64,000 nt of DNA, from the NCBI GenBank assembly GCA_963769745.1, contig CAVYNB010000016.1:1-64000 (forward strand). The letters run 5' to 3'. Positions 8,267 through 16,759 of the stretch are shown here, in pieces. This stretch comes from JALORV01 sp963769745. GTDB lineage: Bacteria > Pseudomonadota > Gammaproteobacteria > Burkholderiales > Burkholderiaceae_F. The position numbers and the translations under genes were made by a program. The notes under the pieces are model-generated. The model saw only the letters and a list, made by a program, of their open reading frames with translations, did not search any database and was not told the origin of the DNA. Position 1 is the first letter of the stretch; each line of letters starts with the position of its first letter.

Positions 8267-9892
8267 ATGACTGCGCGCGCACTGGCCGATCTCGAGCGAC
8301 ACCGCGACAGCTACACACCGGACGCAGCCGCGAGCAAGCTCGCCGCGCTGCGCACGCTGGCCCGCAGCCGCCTGCGCACCGCCGATCAGGTCCGGCGGCT
8401 GCATGAACTGCTGTGCTTCCTGCGTGCGTGGCCCGACGACGCGACGGTCCTGAGCCAGGTCGAACGCCTGCTCGCGGGCTTCGTGCGCCGCTCCGACCTG
8501 CGCGCCCACCGAGATGCGCTCGCGTACAGCGGCATCGTCGGCACTCTGATCTGGTTTCCGTTCTTCTATCCGACCGCGCGCTGGATCGCGCAGCGGTGGC
8601 CTGACGCGCTGCGGCTCGATCGCAGCGACACCGTGGCCGAAGAGTCGATCAGCAAGTTGCTGCCCGCACTCGTGACGCCAGTCGAGGCGCATGCCTTGCG
8701 CGAGGCGCACCTGCCGGGCTATGCGGCGCTCGACCGGCTGCGCGGCCGGCGCAGCGATGCCACCTTCCTGATCGAGCGCGTCAACGCGATGCCGGGCAGC
8801 GACGAGACTCGGGAAGCCTTCTACGACCTGATCAACCCGAGCTGCGAACTGCGGCCCGCCGCCGGCACGCCGTCGCGCACCGATGCGCACTATGCGCGCG
8901 CTCCGCGGTCGTGGCAGAAAGGACCGCTGCGCCGCGGGCGCCCCGATCTGCGCGCCGAGTTGCAGCGGTTGCCGCGGACGCTCCGTCGCGTTTCTCGTGC
9001 GGAAGGCGAAGCGCTGGTGACTCTGGCGCACGGCGCGATGATCACGCGCCAGCGCGACCTCGATACGATCGCCCACGGCAACGCGCGCGATGTCTGGCTC
9101 GCGGACGACGGCGAAGGACTGGCGTTCGCGCTGATCGGAATGGTGCCGGAACGGCGCGCTGCACTGCCCGCGCTCTATGGCGGGCTCACCCTGAAAAACG
9201 GCGTGCCGATCGGCTACTGGCAGGTCGACTTCATCGGGCGCTCAGCGGCGGTGTCGTTCAATACCTTCGAGACGTTCCGCGGCGGCGAATCGGCGCATCA
9301 CTTTGCGCGCCTGCTCGCCGTGCTGCGCGCGTTCGCGGGCGTGTCCTCATTCAGCATCGAGCCCTACCAGCTCGGTCAGGGCAACGACGAAGGCATCGAG
9401 TCCGGTGCATGGTGGTTCTACTTCAAGCTCGGCTTTCGTCCGCGCGCACGTCCTGCGGCGCGACTGGCTGCAGCCGAACTGCAGCGTCAACACGCGCGTC
9501 CGCAGCACCGATCGTCACCGCAGACGCTGCGCGCACTGGCCGCGCACCATCTGCACTTCGATCTGGATCCGCGCGATCCGGTTCCTCTGCTGCTGCCGGC
9601 GCGCATCGGCCTGCGGGTCTCCGACCACTTCGCGTCGCTGGCGCAGGATCGGACTGTCGCCATGGAACGCGCGCTGGCCGAAGCGGGACGCCGCTGCGGC
9701 CTGGCGTCGCTGGAAGGTTTCACGCGCAGCGAGCGAACGGCATGGCACGGACTCGCACCCCTCATCGCTGCGCTGCCGATGGCACACTGGTCGGCCGACG
9801 ATCGCGCAGCACTCGTTGCGCTGGCGCGGGCGAAAGGGGCTGCCGTCGGAACGCGGCTTCGCGCAGCGACTTGGCGCTCACTCGCGGCTTGA
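8267..9892 (+). CDS. Conserved-looking protein of unknown function (541 residues)
   Basis: I do not recognise a family. The start is ATG 8267. The protein is soluble by appearance, with no signal peptide or clear membrane helices, and alternates Arg/Ala-rich helical stretches with a central, better ordered part. That part includes SGIVGTLIWFPFFYP near residues 90-103, and GYWQVDFIGRSAAVSFNTFE and FSIEPYQLGQGNDEGIESGA around 315-385. The central block has the density of a catalytic fold, and its second half is faintly GNAT-like. The gene sits between the BMP binding-protein gene and its permeases but on the other strand, so a role in nucleoside uptake is only a guess from position. Confidence 0.75.
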   Translation: MTARALADLERHRDSYTPDAAASKLAALRTLARSRLRTADQVRRLHELLCFLRAWPDDATVLSQVERLLAGFVRRSDLRAHRDALAYSGIVGTLIWFPFFYPTARWIAQRWPDALRLDRSDTVAEESISKLLPALVTPVEAHALREAHLPGYAALDRLRGRRSDATFLIERVNAMPGSDETREAFYDLINPSCELRPAAGTPSRTDAHYARAPRSWQKGPLRRGRPDLRAELQRLPRTLRRVSRAEGEALVTLAHGAMITRQRDLDTIAHGNARDVWLADDGEGLAFALIGMVPERRAALPALYGGLTLKNGVPIGYWQVDFIGRSAAVSFNTFETFRGGESAHHFARLLAVLRAFAGVSSFSIEPYQLGQGNDEGIESGAWWFYFKLGFRPRARPAARLAAAELQRQHARPQHRSSPQTLRALAAHHLHFDLDPRDPVPLLLPARIGLRVSDHFASLAQDRTVAMERALAEAGRRCGLASLEGFTRSERTAWHGLAPLIAALPMAHWSADDRAALVALARAKGAAVGTRLRAATWRSLAA

Positions 9893-9978
9893 GGCGTCCC
9901 TTGCCAGACTGTCGACCTGACTAGAATCGTCACTGCGCAAGGCGTGGCCAGAGCCGGCGCAAACTGCCCCGGCCGCGA

Positions 9979-10899
9979 CTACGCGTTGGGATTGAACGCC
10001 TTGCCCAATGAAGCCGGCATGTTCAGGCGGATCCAGCGCGGGTTGCGCGAGATCAGCGCCAGCACGACGATCGTGGCGAGATACGGTGACATCGCCAGCA
10101 GCTGGCTCGGGATCTCCACGCCGCTGCCCTGCAGGAAGAATTGCAGCATCGTGACGCCACCGAACAGATACGCGCCGAGCAGCACGCGGCCCGGGCGCCA
10201 GGTCGCGAAGGTCACCAGGGCCAGTGCGATCCAGCCTCGTCCGGCCACCATGCCCTCGGACCACAGGGGCGTGTAGACGATCGACAGGTAGGCACCCGCC
10301 AGGCCGGCACAGGCACCGCCGAATGCGAGTGCTGCGAAGCGGATGCGACGCACCGAGTGGCCGAGTGCATGGGCGGCCTCGGGCGACTCGCCGACCGCAC
10401 GCAGCACCAGCCCGGCACGCGTCCGATGCAGAAACCACGCGACCGCCACGACCAGCAACAGCGCGAAGTACACGAGCCAGTGCTGCGCGAACAGCGCCGG
10501 CCCGACCATCGGAAGGTCGCGCAGCAGAGGAATGCCCTCCGGCCCGCGCGCCGGCAAGCTCTCCCCCTGCAGCGGCTGGCCGAGGAACGCCGAGAGCCCG
10601 GCACCGAACAACGCCAGCGCCAGCCCGGTCGCGTACTGGTTGGTCAGCAGCCCGAGCGCCAGGGTCGCGAACAGCAACGCCAGAGCCGCACCGGCAAGCG
10701 CACCCGCGCCGAATCCGATTACCGGCAGGCCGGTCGCATGGGCAGCGCCGAAGCCTGCCACGGCGGCGACCAGCATGATGCCCTCGATGCCGAGGTTCAC
10801 GACGCCGCTTCGTTCGCTGATCACGATACCGATGGCGGCCAGCAGCAAGGGCGTGCCCGCGGCCAGGGTGGCGGCGATCAGCGCAGCGATTTCGTTCAT
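9979..10899 (-). CDS. BMP-type ABC transporter permease, second subunit
   Basis: A 306-residue membrane protein with about eight hydrophobic segments and the branched-chain/nucleoside permease signature near the N-terminus (SERSGVVNLGIEGIMLV), matching the RbsC/YufQ-like permeases of BMP importers. Its ATG overlaps the stop of the preceding permease in an ATGA, indicating translational coupling. It is the last gene of the ATPase-permease-permease operon. It should pair with the product of 10896-11975 to form the membrane channel of a nucleoside-type importer. Confidence 0.93.
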   Translation of the reverse strand: MNEIAALIAATLAAGTPLLLAAIGIVISERSGVVNLGIEGIMLVAAVAGFGAAHATGLPVIGFGAGALAGAALALLFATLALGLLTNQYATGLALALFGAGLSAFLGQPLQGESLPARGPEGIPLLRDLPMVGPALFAQHWLVYFALLLVVAVAWFLHRTRAGLVLRAVGESPEAAHALGHSVRRIRFAALAFGGACAGLAGAYLSIVYTPLWSEGMVAGRGWIALALVTFATWRPGRVLLGAYLFGGVTMLQFFLQGSGVEIPSQLLAMSPYLATIVVLALISRNPRWIRLNMPASLGKAFNPNA

Positions 10900-11975
10900 C
10901 GCGCTGCCGCCGGGGCGATTCGCACGACACGATGCATGATCAGCGTGTCACATGCGAGCAGGAAGAAGAGCAGCAGACCCTGGTACACGCCCGTCAGCGC
11001 CGAAGGCAGACCCAGACGCGACTGCGCCAGTTCGCCGCCGATGTAGAAGAGCGCCATCACGAACGACGCAAGCACGATGCCGACCGGATGCAGCCGCCCG
11101 ACGAACGCGACAATGATGGCTGCAAAGCCGTAGCCGGGCGAGATCGTCGGCGTCAGTTGTCCGACCGGGCCGGCCACCTCCACGCCACCGGCCACGCCTG
11201 CCAGCGCACCCGAGAACAGCAACGCGAACCACAGCAGACGCCGTTCGGAGAAGCCGGCGTAGCGCGCCGCCAGCGGCGCGAGTCCCGCGACCCTGAGCTG
11301 GAAACCGATCACCAGTCGGCCGAGCATCAGCCACAGCGCCGCAGCAGACAGCAGCGCCAGCACGAAACCGATGTTGAGTCGCGTACCGGGCAGCACGAGC
11401 GGCATGCGCGCAGCGGATTCGAAGAGCTTGGATTGCGGAAAGCCGAATCCCTCCGGATCCTTCCACACGCCGTGCACGAGCCACGCCAGCAGCAACTGGG
11501 CCACATAGACCAGCATCAGGCTGACGAGGATTTCGTTCGCATTGAAGCGGTCACGCAACCATGCGGTGATGGCCGCCCAGGCCGCACCGCCGAGCGCGGC
11601 GGCGACCAGGATCGCCGGCACCAGCGCACGCGTGCTGTCGCGCGTGGCCAGCAGCGCGATGCCGCCGCCGGCGATGGCGCCGGCGATCAACTGTCCTTCG
11701 GCGCCGATGTTCCAGACATTGGCGCGGAAGCAGACGGCGAGCCCAACCGCGCACAGGATCAGCGGCGTGGCCTTCAGGCCCAGTTCGGACCAGCCGCGGC
11801 GTGTCGACAGCGGGTCCCACAGGAACACGCGCAGTCCCTGCAGCGGGTCCTGTCCCATCGATGCAAACAGCACCGCACCGGCGGCGAGCGTCAGCATGAT
11901 CGCGAGCAGCGGCGAGGCCCACATCATCGGGCCCGAAGGCTGCACGCGCGGCACCAGCGCGAACGGCAGCGTCAC
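10896..11975 (-). CDS. BMP-type ABC transporter permease, first subunit
   Basis: A 359-residue inner-membrane protein, YufP-like. It has an N-terminal hydrophobic helix, a periplasmic-facing loop (QDPLQGLRVFLWDP), then the permease core with NVWNIGAEGQLIAGAIAGGG and about eight further helices. I take GTG 11975 as the start because it overlaps the stop of the ATPase gene in a GTGA and because the longer frame upstream is Arg-rich antisense-like sequence. It is translationally coupled at both ends, so equal synthesis of the transporter subunits is likely. Confidence 0.92.
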   Translation of the reverse strand: MTLPFALVPRVQPSGPMMWASPLLAIMLTLAAGAVLFASMGQDPLQGLRVFLWDPLSTRRGWSELGLKATPLILCAVGLAVCFRANVWNIGAEGQLIAGAIAGGGIALLATRDSTRALVPAILVAAALGGAAWAAITAWLRDRFNANEILVSLMLVYVAQLLLAWLVHGVWKDPEGFGFPQSKLFESAARMPLVLPGTRLNIGFVLALLSAAALWLMLGRLVIGFQLRVAGLAPLAARYAGFSERRLLWFALLFSGALAGVAGGVEVAGPVGQLTPTISPGYGFAAIIVAFVGRLHPVGIVLASFVMALFYIGGELAQSRLGLPSALTGVYQGLLLFFLLACDTLIMHRVVRIAPAAAR

Positions 11976-13483
11976 GCGGCAACTCCCGCCTGCGCCTGAT
12001 TCGGCCACAGGCCCGACATCCAGCGACCGATCTCCTGCACGCTGATCTCGTCCGGCCTCACGGCGGGCGAGAGCCGTCCGCGCGAGATGACGACGAGGCG
12101 GTCGCTCAGTTCGAAGAGTTCGTCGAGATCTTCGGAGACGACCAGGATGGCGCAACCGGCCTTGCGCAGTGCGATCAGTTCATTGCGTATTGCCGCAGCC
12201 GCGCCGACGTCCACGCCCCAGGTAGGCTGGTTGACCAGCAGCACGCGCGGCTGCGCCTCGATCTCGCGCCCGACGATGAACTTCTGCAGGTTGCCACCCG
12301 ACAGGCTCGACGCGGTCGCACCCGGTCCCGCCGTCCGCACCGCGAAACGATCGATCACTCGCACGGCACCCACTCGCGCCTCGTGCCAGCGCACGACGCC
12401 ACGCGTCCGCAGCGCTTCACGCGTCAGTACCAGGTTCTCCGTCAACGTCAGCGCCGCGACCGCTCCGTGGCCGAGCCGGTCTTCCGGCACATAGCGCATT
12501 GCATGCGCGCGCCGCGCGGCCACCGGCGCCTTCGTGACGTCTTCATTGAACAGGCGAATCGTTCCGCGTACGTCGGTCCACTCACCCGACAGCACCGCCA
12601 TCAGGGCTGCCTGACCGTTGCCCGACACTCCGGCGATGCCGACGATCTCGCCCGCGTGCACATCGAGATCGATCGCGTGCAGCCAGTGCTGACGTTCGCC
12701 GACCTGCCCGGTGTCGAGTCCGCGTACGGACAGTGCGACGGCACCCGGCGGAGAATCGTGTGCGGCGATCGACGGCGGATCGGCGCCGATCATCAGGCGC
12801 GCGAGACTCGCTTCGCTCTCTGCGCGTGGATCGACGGTCGCCACCAGCCGGCCACCGCGCAGCACGACGCAGCGATGTGTCAGGCGCCGGATCTCGTCGA
12901 GCTTGTGGCTGATGAACACCACGCTGACACCGTCGGCCGCGAGCTGCTCGAGCGTGACGAACAGGCGCTCGATCGCCTGCGGCTTAAGCACCGAGGTCGG
13001 TTCATCGAGGATCAGCAGCCTCGGCGTCGACATCAGCGCGCGCAGGATCTCGACACGCTGGCGCTCGCCGACCGACAGATCGTGCACCCGCTCGTCCGGA
13101 TCGACGTCGAGGTCGTAGCGCTGTGACAGTTCACGCAGCCGCGCGGTGACCGTGGCGAGCGGCGCCGGATCGATGCCCAGTGCGATGTTCTCCGCGACCG
13201 TCAGCGTGTCGAACAGCACGAAGTGCTGGAACACCATCGCGATTCCGAGTGCGCGCGCGTGTGCCGGGCTCGCGATGCGCACGTCGCGGCCATCGACAGC
13301 GACGTGCCCTTCGTCCGGGTGCACGATGCCGTAGATCACCTTCATCAACGTGCTCTTGCCGGCGCCGTTTTCGCCGAGGATGGCGACGATCTCGCCCGGC
13401 GCCACATCCAGCGAGATGCCTTCGTTGGCAACGACATCGCCGTAGCGCTTCGTGATGTTGCGCAGGCTGAGGCGGGGGGTCAT
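11972..13483 (-). CDS. BMP-type ABC transporter ATP-binding protein with two nucleotide-binding domains
   Basis: A 503-residue double ATPase of the RbsA/YufO type. Domain 1 has Walker A GENGAGKST (37-45), signature LSVGERQRV and Walker B LLILDEPTSV. Domain 2 has a degenerate Walker A (GVSGNGQAA), signature LSGGNLQKF and LLVNQPTWGVDVGA. Such asymmetry is normal in this family, where the second site is usually weak. It powers the permeases encoded immediately downstream. Only 13 bases separate the encoded CCA of tRNA-Ser from its ATG, and they contain no Shine-Dalgarno sequence (see findings). Confidence 0.95.
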   Translation of the reverse strand: MTPRLSLRNITKRYGDVVANEGISLDVAPGEIVAILGENGAGKSTLMKVIYGIVHPDEGHVAVDGRDVRIASPAHARALGIAMVFQHFVLFDTLTVAENIALGIDPAPLATVTARLRELSQRYDLDVDPDERVHDLSVGERQRVEILRALMSTPRLLILDEPTSVLKPQAIERLFVTLEQLAADGVSVVFISHKLDEIRRLTHRCVVLRGGRLVATVDPRAESEASLARLMIGADPPSIAAHDSPPGAVALSVRGLDTGQVGERQHWLHAIDLDVHAGEIVGIAGVSGNGQAALMAVLSGEWTDVRGTIRLFNEDVTKAPVAARRAHAMRYVPEDRLGHGAVAALTLTENLVLTREALRTRGVVRWHEARVGAVRVIDRFAVRTAGPGATASSLSGGNLQKFIVGREIEAQPRVLLVNQPTWGVDVGAAAAIRNELIALRKAGCAILVVSEDLDELFELSDRLVVISRGRLSPAVRPDEISVQEIGRWMSGLWPNQAQAGVAA

Positions 13484-13496
13484 GCGGAATGGTATC

Positions 13497-13586
13497 TGGC
13501 GGAAGCGGTGAGATTCGAACTCACGAACGGGTTGCCCCGTTGCCGGTTTTCAAGACCGGTGCCTTCAACCGCTCGGCCACGCTTCC
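13497..13586 (-). tRNA. tRNA-Ser (anticodon TGA)
   Basis: A complete class II tRNA on the minus strand with acceptor stem GGAAGCG/CGCTTCC, a D-arm, an anticodon arm with loop CTTGAAA (anticodon TGA), a long variable arm (CAACGGGG...CCCGTT) and the T-loop GTTCGAATC. CCA is encoded. It reads UCA and related serine codons. The 3' end lies 13 bases from the start of the ABC ATPase gene. Confidence 0.97.
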
Positions 13587-13649
13587 AGAGGACGGATTCT
13601 GCCGGTTTTATTCGCGCCCCACTTGGCTCGGGCCGATCAAGTCGGCCAC

Positions 13650-14057
13650 TCAGTCGACAACGCGTCGGCGCAGCGCCTTCACCTGTCCCCGCTGCACCTT
13701 CGTTTCAACGCGCTTGCGCTTCGACGTTGCGGTCGGCCGCGTGGGCCGGCGTGTCCGCGGAATCTCGGCCGCGGCGTCCAGCATGGCCCGCAGGCGTGCC
13801 AGCGCCTCCGCGCGATTCTTTTCAAGGCTGCGGTACGCCTGCGCCTTGATGACGATGACACCTTCGTCGCTGATGCGTTGGTCGCGCCGGGCCAGCAACC
13901 GCTGCTTGAGTTCGTCCGGCAGTGACGACGCCCCTATGTCGAAGCGCAGGTGGATCGCATTGGAAACCTTGTTGACGTTCTGCCCACCGGCACCCTGCGC
14001 GCGTATGGCCTGCAGCTCGACTTCCTCTTCGACGAGGGTGTACGCGATCAGCGGCAT
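13650..14057 (-). CDS. arfB: Alternative ribosome-rescue factor / peptidyl-tRNA hydrolase ArfB
   Basis: A 135-residue protein of the ArfB (YaeJ) type, which releases peptides from ribosomes stalled without a stop codon. The catalytic GGQ is in AQGAGGQNVNKVSNAIHLRF near residue 27. The C-terminus is a strongly basic tail (SKRKRVETKVQRGQVKALRRR) that in this family inserts into the empty mRNA channel. The length matches single-domain ArfB and excludes release factors 1 and 2. It lies downstream of the META lipoprotein gene by 35 bases on the same strand. Confidence 0.93.
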   Translation of the reverse strand: MPLIAYTLVEEEVELQAIRAQGAGGQNVNKVSNAIHLRFDIGASSLPDELKQRLLARRDQRISDEGVIVIKAQAYRSLEKNRAEALARLRAMLDAAAEIPRTRRPTRPTATSKRKRVETKVQRGQVKALRRRVVD

Positions 14058-14092
14058 GGGGTGCGCCAGGACATCCGATTGCGCGGCAGCCG

Positions 14093-14869
14093 CTAGCTGC
14101 TGCCCTCGCGCGTCGCGGTGACCTGGAGCGCGCCCTGATCGTCACGGAACTCGATCCGGCTGCCTTCGATGCGTAGGGTTCGCACCGCGGCCAGTGCCTT
14201 CAGGAACGCCTGCTCCTGCTCCATCACGCCGGCGTCGGCACACATCCTTCGCGTCGCGGCAGGCGCTTCGAAGCGGAACTTCGAACTTTCGCCTTCATAA
14301 CGCGTGGTGTACTGGTTGCAGCCCGCCGATCCCGCAACCTTGCCGTCGGCCGCAAAGGCCATCGTCACGGTCGAGCCGGTGACCGTGCTCACGAGCGCAT
14401 TGCGGCCATTGTTGATCCCGGTGACTTTCCAGTTCGTGCCGGCCAGCAGCGTCGACTGGGCCGCGAGCGTAGCGAGCAATGCACCGTCTGCGCCGAGCAG
14501 CTGAAGCTGGCCATTGGCAAGGCGATAGGTCCTGGCGGTGCGCAGAGCATCCATGAAAGCTCCCGCCTGCTTCATCACCTCGGGCGGGCACGCCATCTGC
14601 GTCGACATGCCGGTGCCGGACAGGTCAATCGTCGATCCCTTGGTCGTGTAGGGAATGCCGAAACGATTGCAGCCGTCGCTGCCCTGGGCACGCCCAGCCT
14701 CGAAGCTCAGCGTCGCAGCTGCATCGGGCCGAAGCGTGCGGCCCGGCAATGCAGACAGCACCCACGCGGTGCCGTTCAGCGAGGCAGCGTCAGGCGTCGG
14801 CGTCACGGCGGCACAGCCAACCAGCAAGGCGGCCAGTAACAGCGCGGCGGGGGCGAAGCGGATCTTCAT
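14093..14869 (-). CDS. Lipoprotein with two META (HslJ-like) domains
   Basis: A 258-residue exported lipoprotein with lipobox LVGC near residues 16-19. Two tandem META domains follow: the first contains LNGTAWVLSALPGR and GSDGCNRFGIPY, the second TNWKVTGINNGRNAL and GSAGCNQYTTRYE, and the two share a GxxGCN(R/Q)(F/Y) signature. HslJ-like proteins affect novobiocin sensitivity in E. coli, but the biochemical role is unknown. The internal repeat suggests duplication of an ancestral single-domain lipoprotein. Confidence 0.88.
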   Translation of the reverse strand: MKIRFAPAALLLAALLVGCAAVTPTPDAASLNGTAWVLSALPGRTLRPDAAATLSFEAGRAQGSDGCNRFGIPYTTKGSTIDLSGTGMSTQMACPPEVMKQAGAFMDALRTARTYRLANGQLQLLGADGALLATLAAQSTLLAGTNWKVTGINNGRNALVSTVTGSTVTMAFAADGKVAGSAGCNQYTTRYEGESSKFRFEAPAATRRMCADAGVMEQEQAFLKALAAVRTLRIEGSRIEFRDDQGALQVTATREGSS

Positions 14870-15015
14870 TGAGGGTCTCGTCGGGGTCGGAAGGCAAGGC
14901 CATGATTGATGTCGGGTGACGACGTGCTGCCATCGCGAACGATACCAATCCGCGCCGGCCCCGACTCAGCCCGACGCAGAAACGGTCAGACGTCAGTCGA
15001 TGCGGACAGCGCACG

Positions 15016-15684
15016 TCAATCCTCGATCAGCACCTGTCGATCGAGCACGCGCCGCAGAAACACCCGGCCATTGGCCGGCTTAAGGAAGTGCCGATAGGCC
15101 TGCGCCCCAAAAAATATCGGATCGAGGAGGTAAGTGGTCAAGTTGATCTCGGCGGTCGCATCGAAGCCGCTACCCGGAATCTTCGCCAGCACCTGCTCGC
15201 GCTGCGCCGCCGGCATCGTTGCGAACATCGTTACATAGGCGAAGTACTCGTGCGCCACGGCGCTGAGCGGCTCGCGCCCGGCGTTGGCCGTGACGATGCG
15301 ATGCGCAACTTCATGCACGACCAGCGCGCGGTGAAAGTTGCGGTCGACCACGATGTCGTGCGGCAGGCGACGTGTGCGGCATTGCTCGAACGACAATGCG
15401 TAAACGACCTGCTCCGATCGCACGTAGCAGCCGAGCACTGGCAGCCCGGCGACGATCTCCGGCATCACCTCAACGAAGCGGATCTCTATCGGATGGCTCG
15501 TATCGAGGCCCTGCGCCGCAAGGAACGCCTGTGCGTCCGCCACGGCGCCGCACGCGGACTGTGCATCCGCGGCGTCGCTCGCATGGACGAGGGCTCCGGT
15601 GTCGGGACAGCGTATCTGCGCGCCGGCGTTGCCGGCCAGCGCCCACGCCGCGAGAGCGACGAAGGCGCAGGCGAGGTAACTCAC
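15016..15684 (-). CDS. Exported putative zinc metallopeptidase with HExxH motif
   Basis: A 222-residue protein with a signal peptide (about 1-25, ending AGNAGA). A possible zinc site HEVAH is in RALVVHEVAHRIVTANAG. A downstream AHEYFAYVTMFATM could supply the third ligand, as in gluzincins, but I cannot confirm the fold. Start GTG 15684 overlaps the stop of the preceding gene (GTGA), so the two are translationally coupled and probably act together. The longer upstream extension of this frame is antisense-like and was discarded. The family is not recognised and the substrate unknown. Confidence 0.75.
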   Translation of the reverse strand: MSYLACAFVALAAWALAGNAGAQIRCPDTGALVHASDAADAQSACGAVADAQAFLAAQGLDTSHPIEIRFVEVMPEIVAGLPVLGCYVRSEQVVYALSFEQCRTRRLPHDIVVDRNFHRALVVHEVAHRIVTANAGREPLSAVAHEYFAYVTMFATMPAAQREQVLAKIPGSGFDATAEINLTTYLLDPIFFGAQAYRHFLKPANGRVFLRRVLDRQVLIED

Positions 15685-16169
15685 GCCCCGGGGGCGGCGG
15701 TCTCGAGCCTGGACTGCAGCGCGTCGAGGCGCTCCTCGACCTTCTTCTGGCGCACTCGATACTGTTGCACGGTTTCGCGCTCCGGCTTGCGGATGGATTT
15801 CAGCGCCCCGTCCCAGGCCACCATGTACTCGCTGAAGGCCGCTTTCGCCTTGGGTGTCTCGGCGCTCTTCACGGCGTCTTTGTACAGAGCGTTTCCGCGC
15901 AGCGAGGTCTGGTGTATGCAGTCGGACACGTCGGTGACCGTGGGCGGCGTGCCTTTGGGCTCGCGCTGGCCCTCGGTCATCAGCGCATAGAGCTCCCACT
16001 TCTCGAGATACGCCTTGTACTTCTCGCTGCAGGTGATGTAGCCCAGCCGTGTGCCCATCACGAACTTCGAGACCTCGGCAGTCGTCGTCGGCTCGCTGCG
16101 CGCGGTCTGGGCCAGCGAAGACAGGGGCAACCCGAGCGAGAGCAGCAGAACGATGTATCCACGCAGCAT
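15681..16169 (-). CDS. Exported protein of unknown function
   Basis: A 162-residue protein with a signal peptide (1-20, LSSLAQ) and a mature part of helical, Lys/Glu-rich sequence with two Cys (in YITCSEKYK and VSDCIHQ) that could form a disulfide. The C-terminal third (QQYRVRQKKVEERLDALQSR) is likely coiled coil. It is coupled by a GTGA overlap to the downstream HExxH protein gene. I do not recognise the family. Confidence 0.7.
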   Translation of the reverse strand: MLRGYIVLLLSLGLPLSSLAQTARSEPTTTAEVSKFVMGTRLGYITCSEKYKAYLEKWELYALMTEGQREPKGTPPTVTDVSDCIHQTSLRGNALYKDAVKSAETPKAKAAFSEYMVAWDGALKSIRKPERETVQQYRVRQKKVEERLDALQSRLETAAPGA

Positions 16170-16272
16170 GGCGACCTCCCCGTGCGAATACCGCTACGGT
16201 AGCGCAGGAACCGTCGTACTTCACGATCATTACCATTGCAGCCGCTCGACGGCAGGCTCGGTCGGACCGCAG

Positions 16273-16749
16273 TCACCGCCCCATCGACGCTTGCGCCCGG
16301 GTCAGCAGCGTCTGCAGATAGCTTTCGTAGAAACCCGAGCGATCGAGCCCGACCAGGGGCTCGCCGATCGGCTTGCCGCGGCTGTCGAGCGCCATCACCA
16401 CCGGAACCATGCGCACCCCAAAGCGTTCTGCGACGTCCGCCTCGGTCGTCGCGCGACCGTCGAAGTCGATCACACGCTCGCGGCTGGTGATGTCGAGTTC
16501 GCGGATCAGGATGTGCGGCGCACGCGCATCCGCGCCGGCGAGCCGCGGCGCAAGGTAATTGCGCCGCACCTCGAGGCAGTACGGGCATCCCGGCGTACTG
16601 AAGAGAATCACGATCGGCGCCTTAAGGCGAGCGCTCTCGGCCGCGAGCTGCTTCAGGTTTGAGGCCGCCGGCAGCGACTCCTCGCCGGCAGCCTGCACTG
16701 CCCGCCAGGGCAGCAGCAGGGCGGCGCACAAAAGGTGGCGCCGTCGCAT
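16273..16749 (-). CDS. SoxS/SoxW-like periplasmic thioredoxin
   Basis: A 158-residue exported protein with an N-terminal signal (1-21) and a thioredoxin-like fold carrying CPYC at residues 55-58 (STPGCPYCLEVRRNYL), and VPVVMALDSRGKP with the usual cis-Pro region (RMVPVV). It is the last gene of the sox locus, ten bases after the soxB stop. By analogy with SoxS it probably keeps the SoxY carrier cysteine reduced or in the correct state. The upstream extension to 16860 would overlap soxB, so ATG 16749 is preferred. Confidence 0.8.
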   Translation of the reverse strand: MRRRHLLCAALLLPWRAVQAAGEESLPAASNLKQLAAESARLKAPIVILFSTPGCPYCLEVRRNYLAPRLAGADARAPHILIRELDITSRERVIDFDGRATTEADVAERFGVRMVPVVMALDSRGKPIGEPLVGLDRSGFYESYLQTLLTRAQASMGR

Positions 16750-16759
16750 GGCAGGTGTG

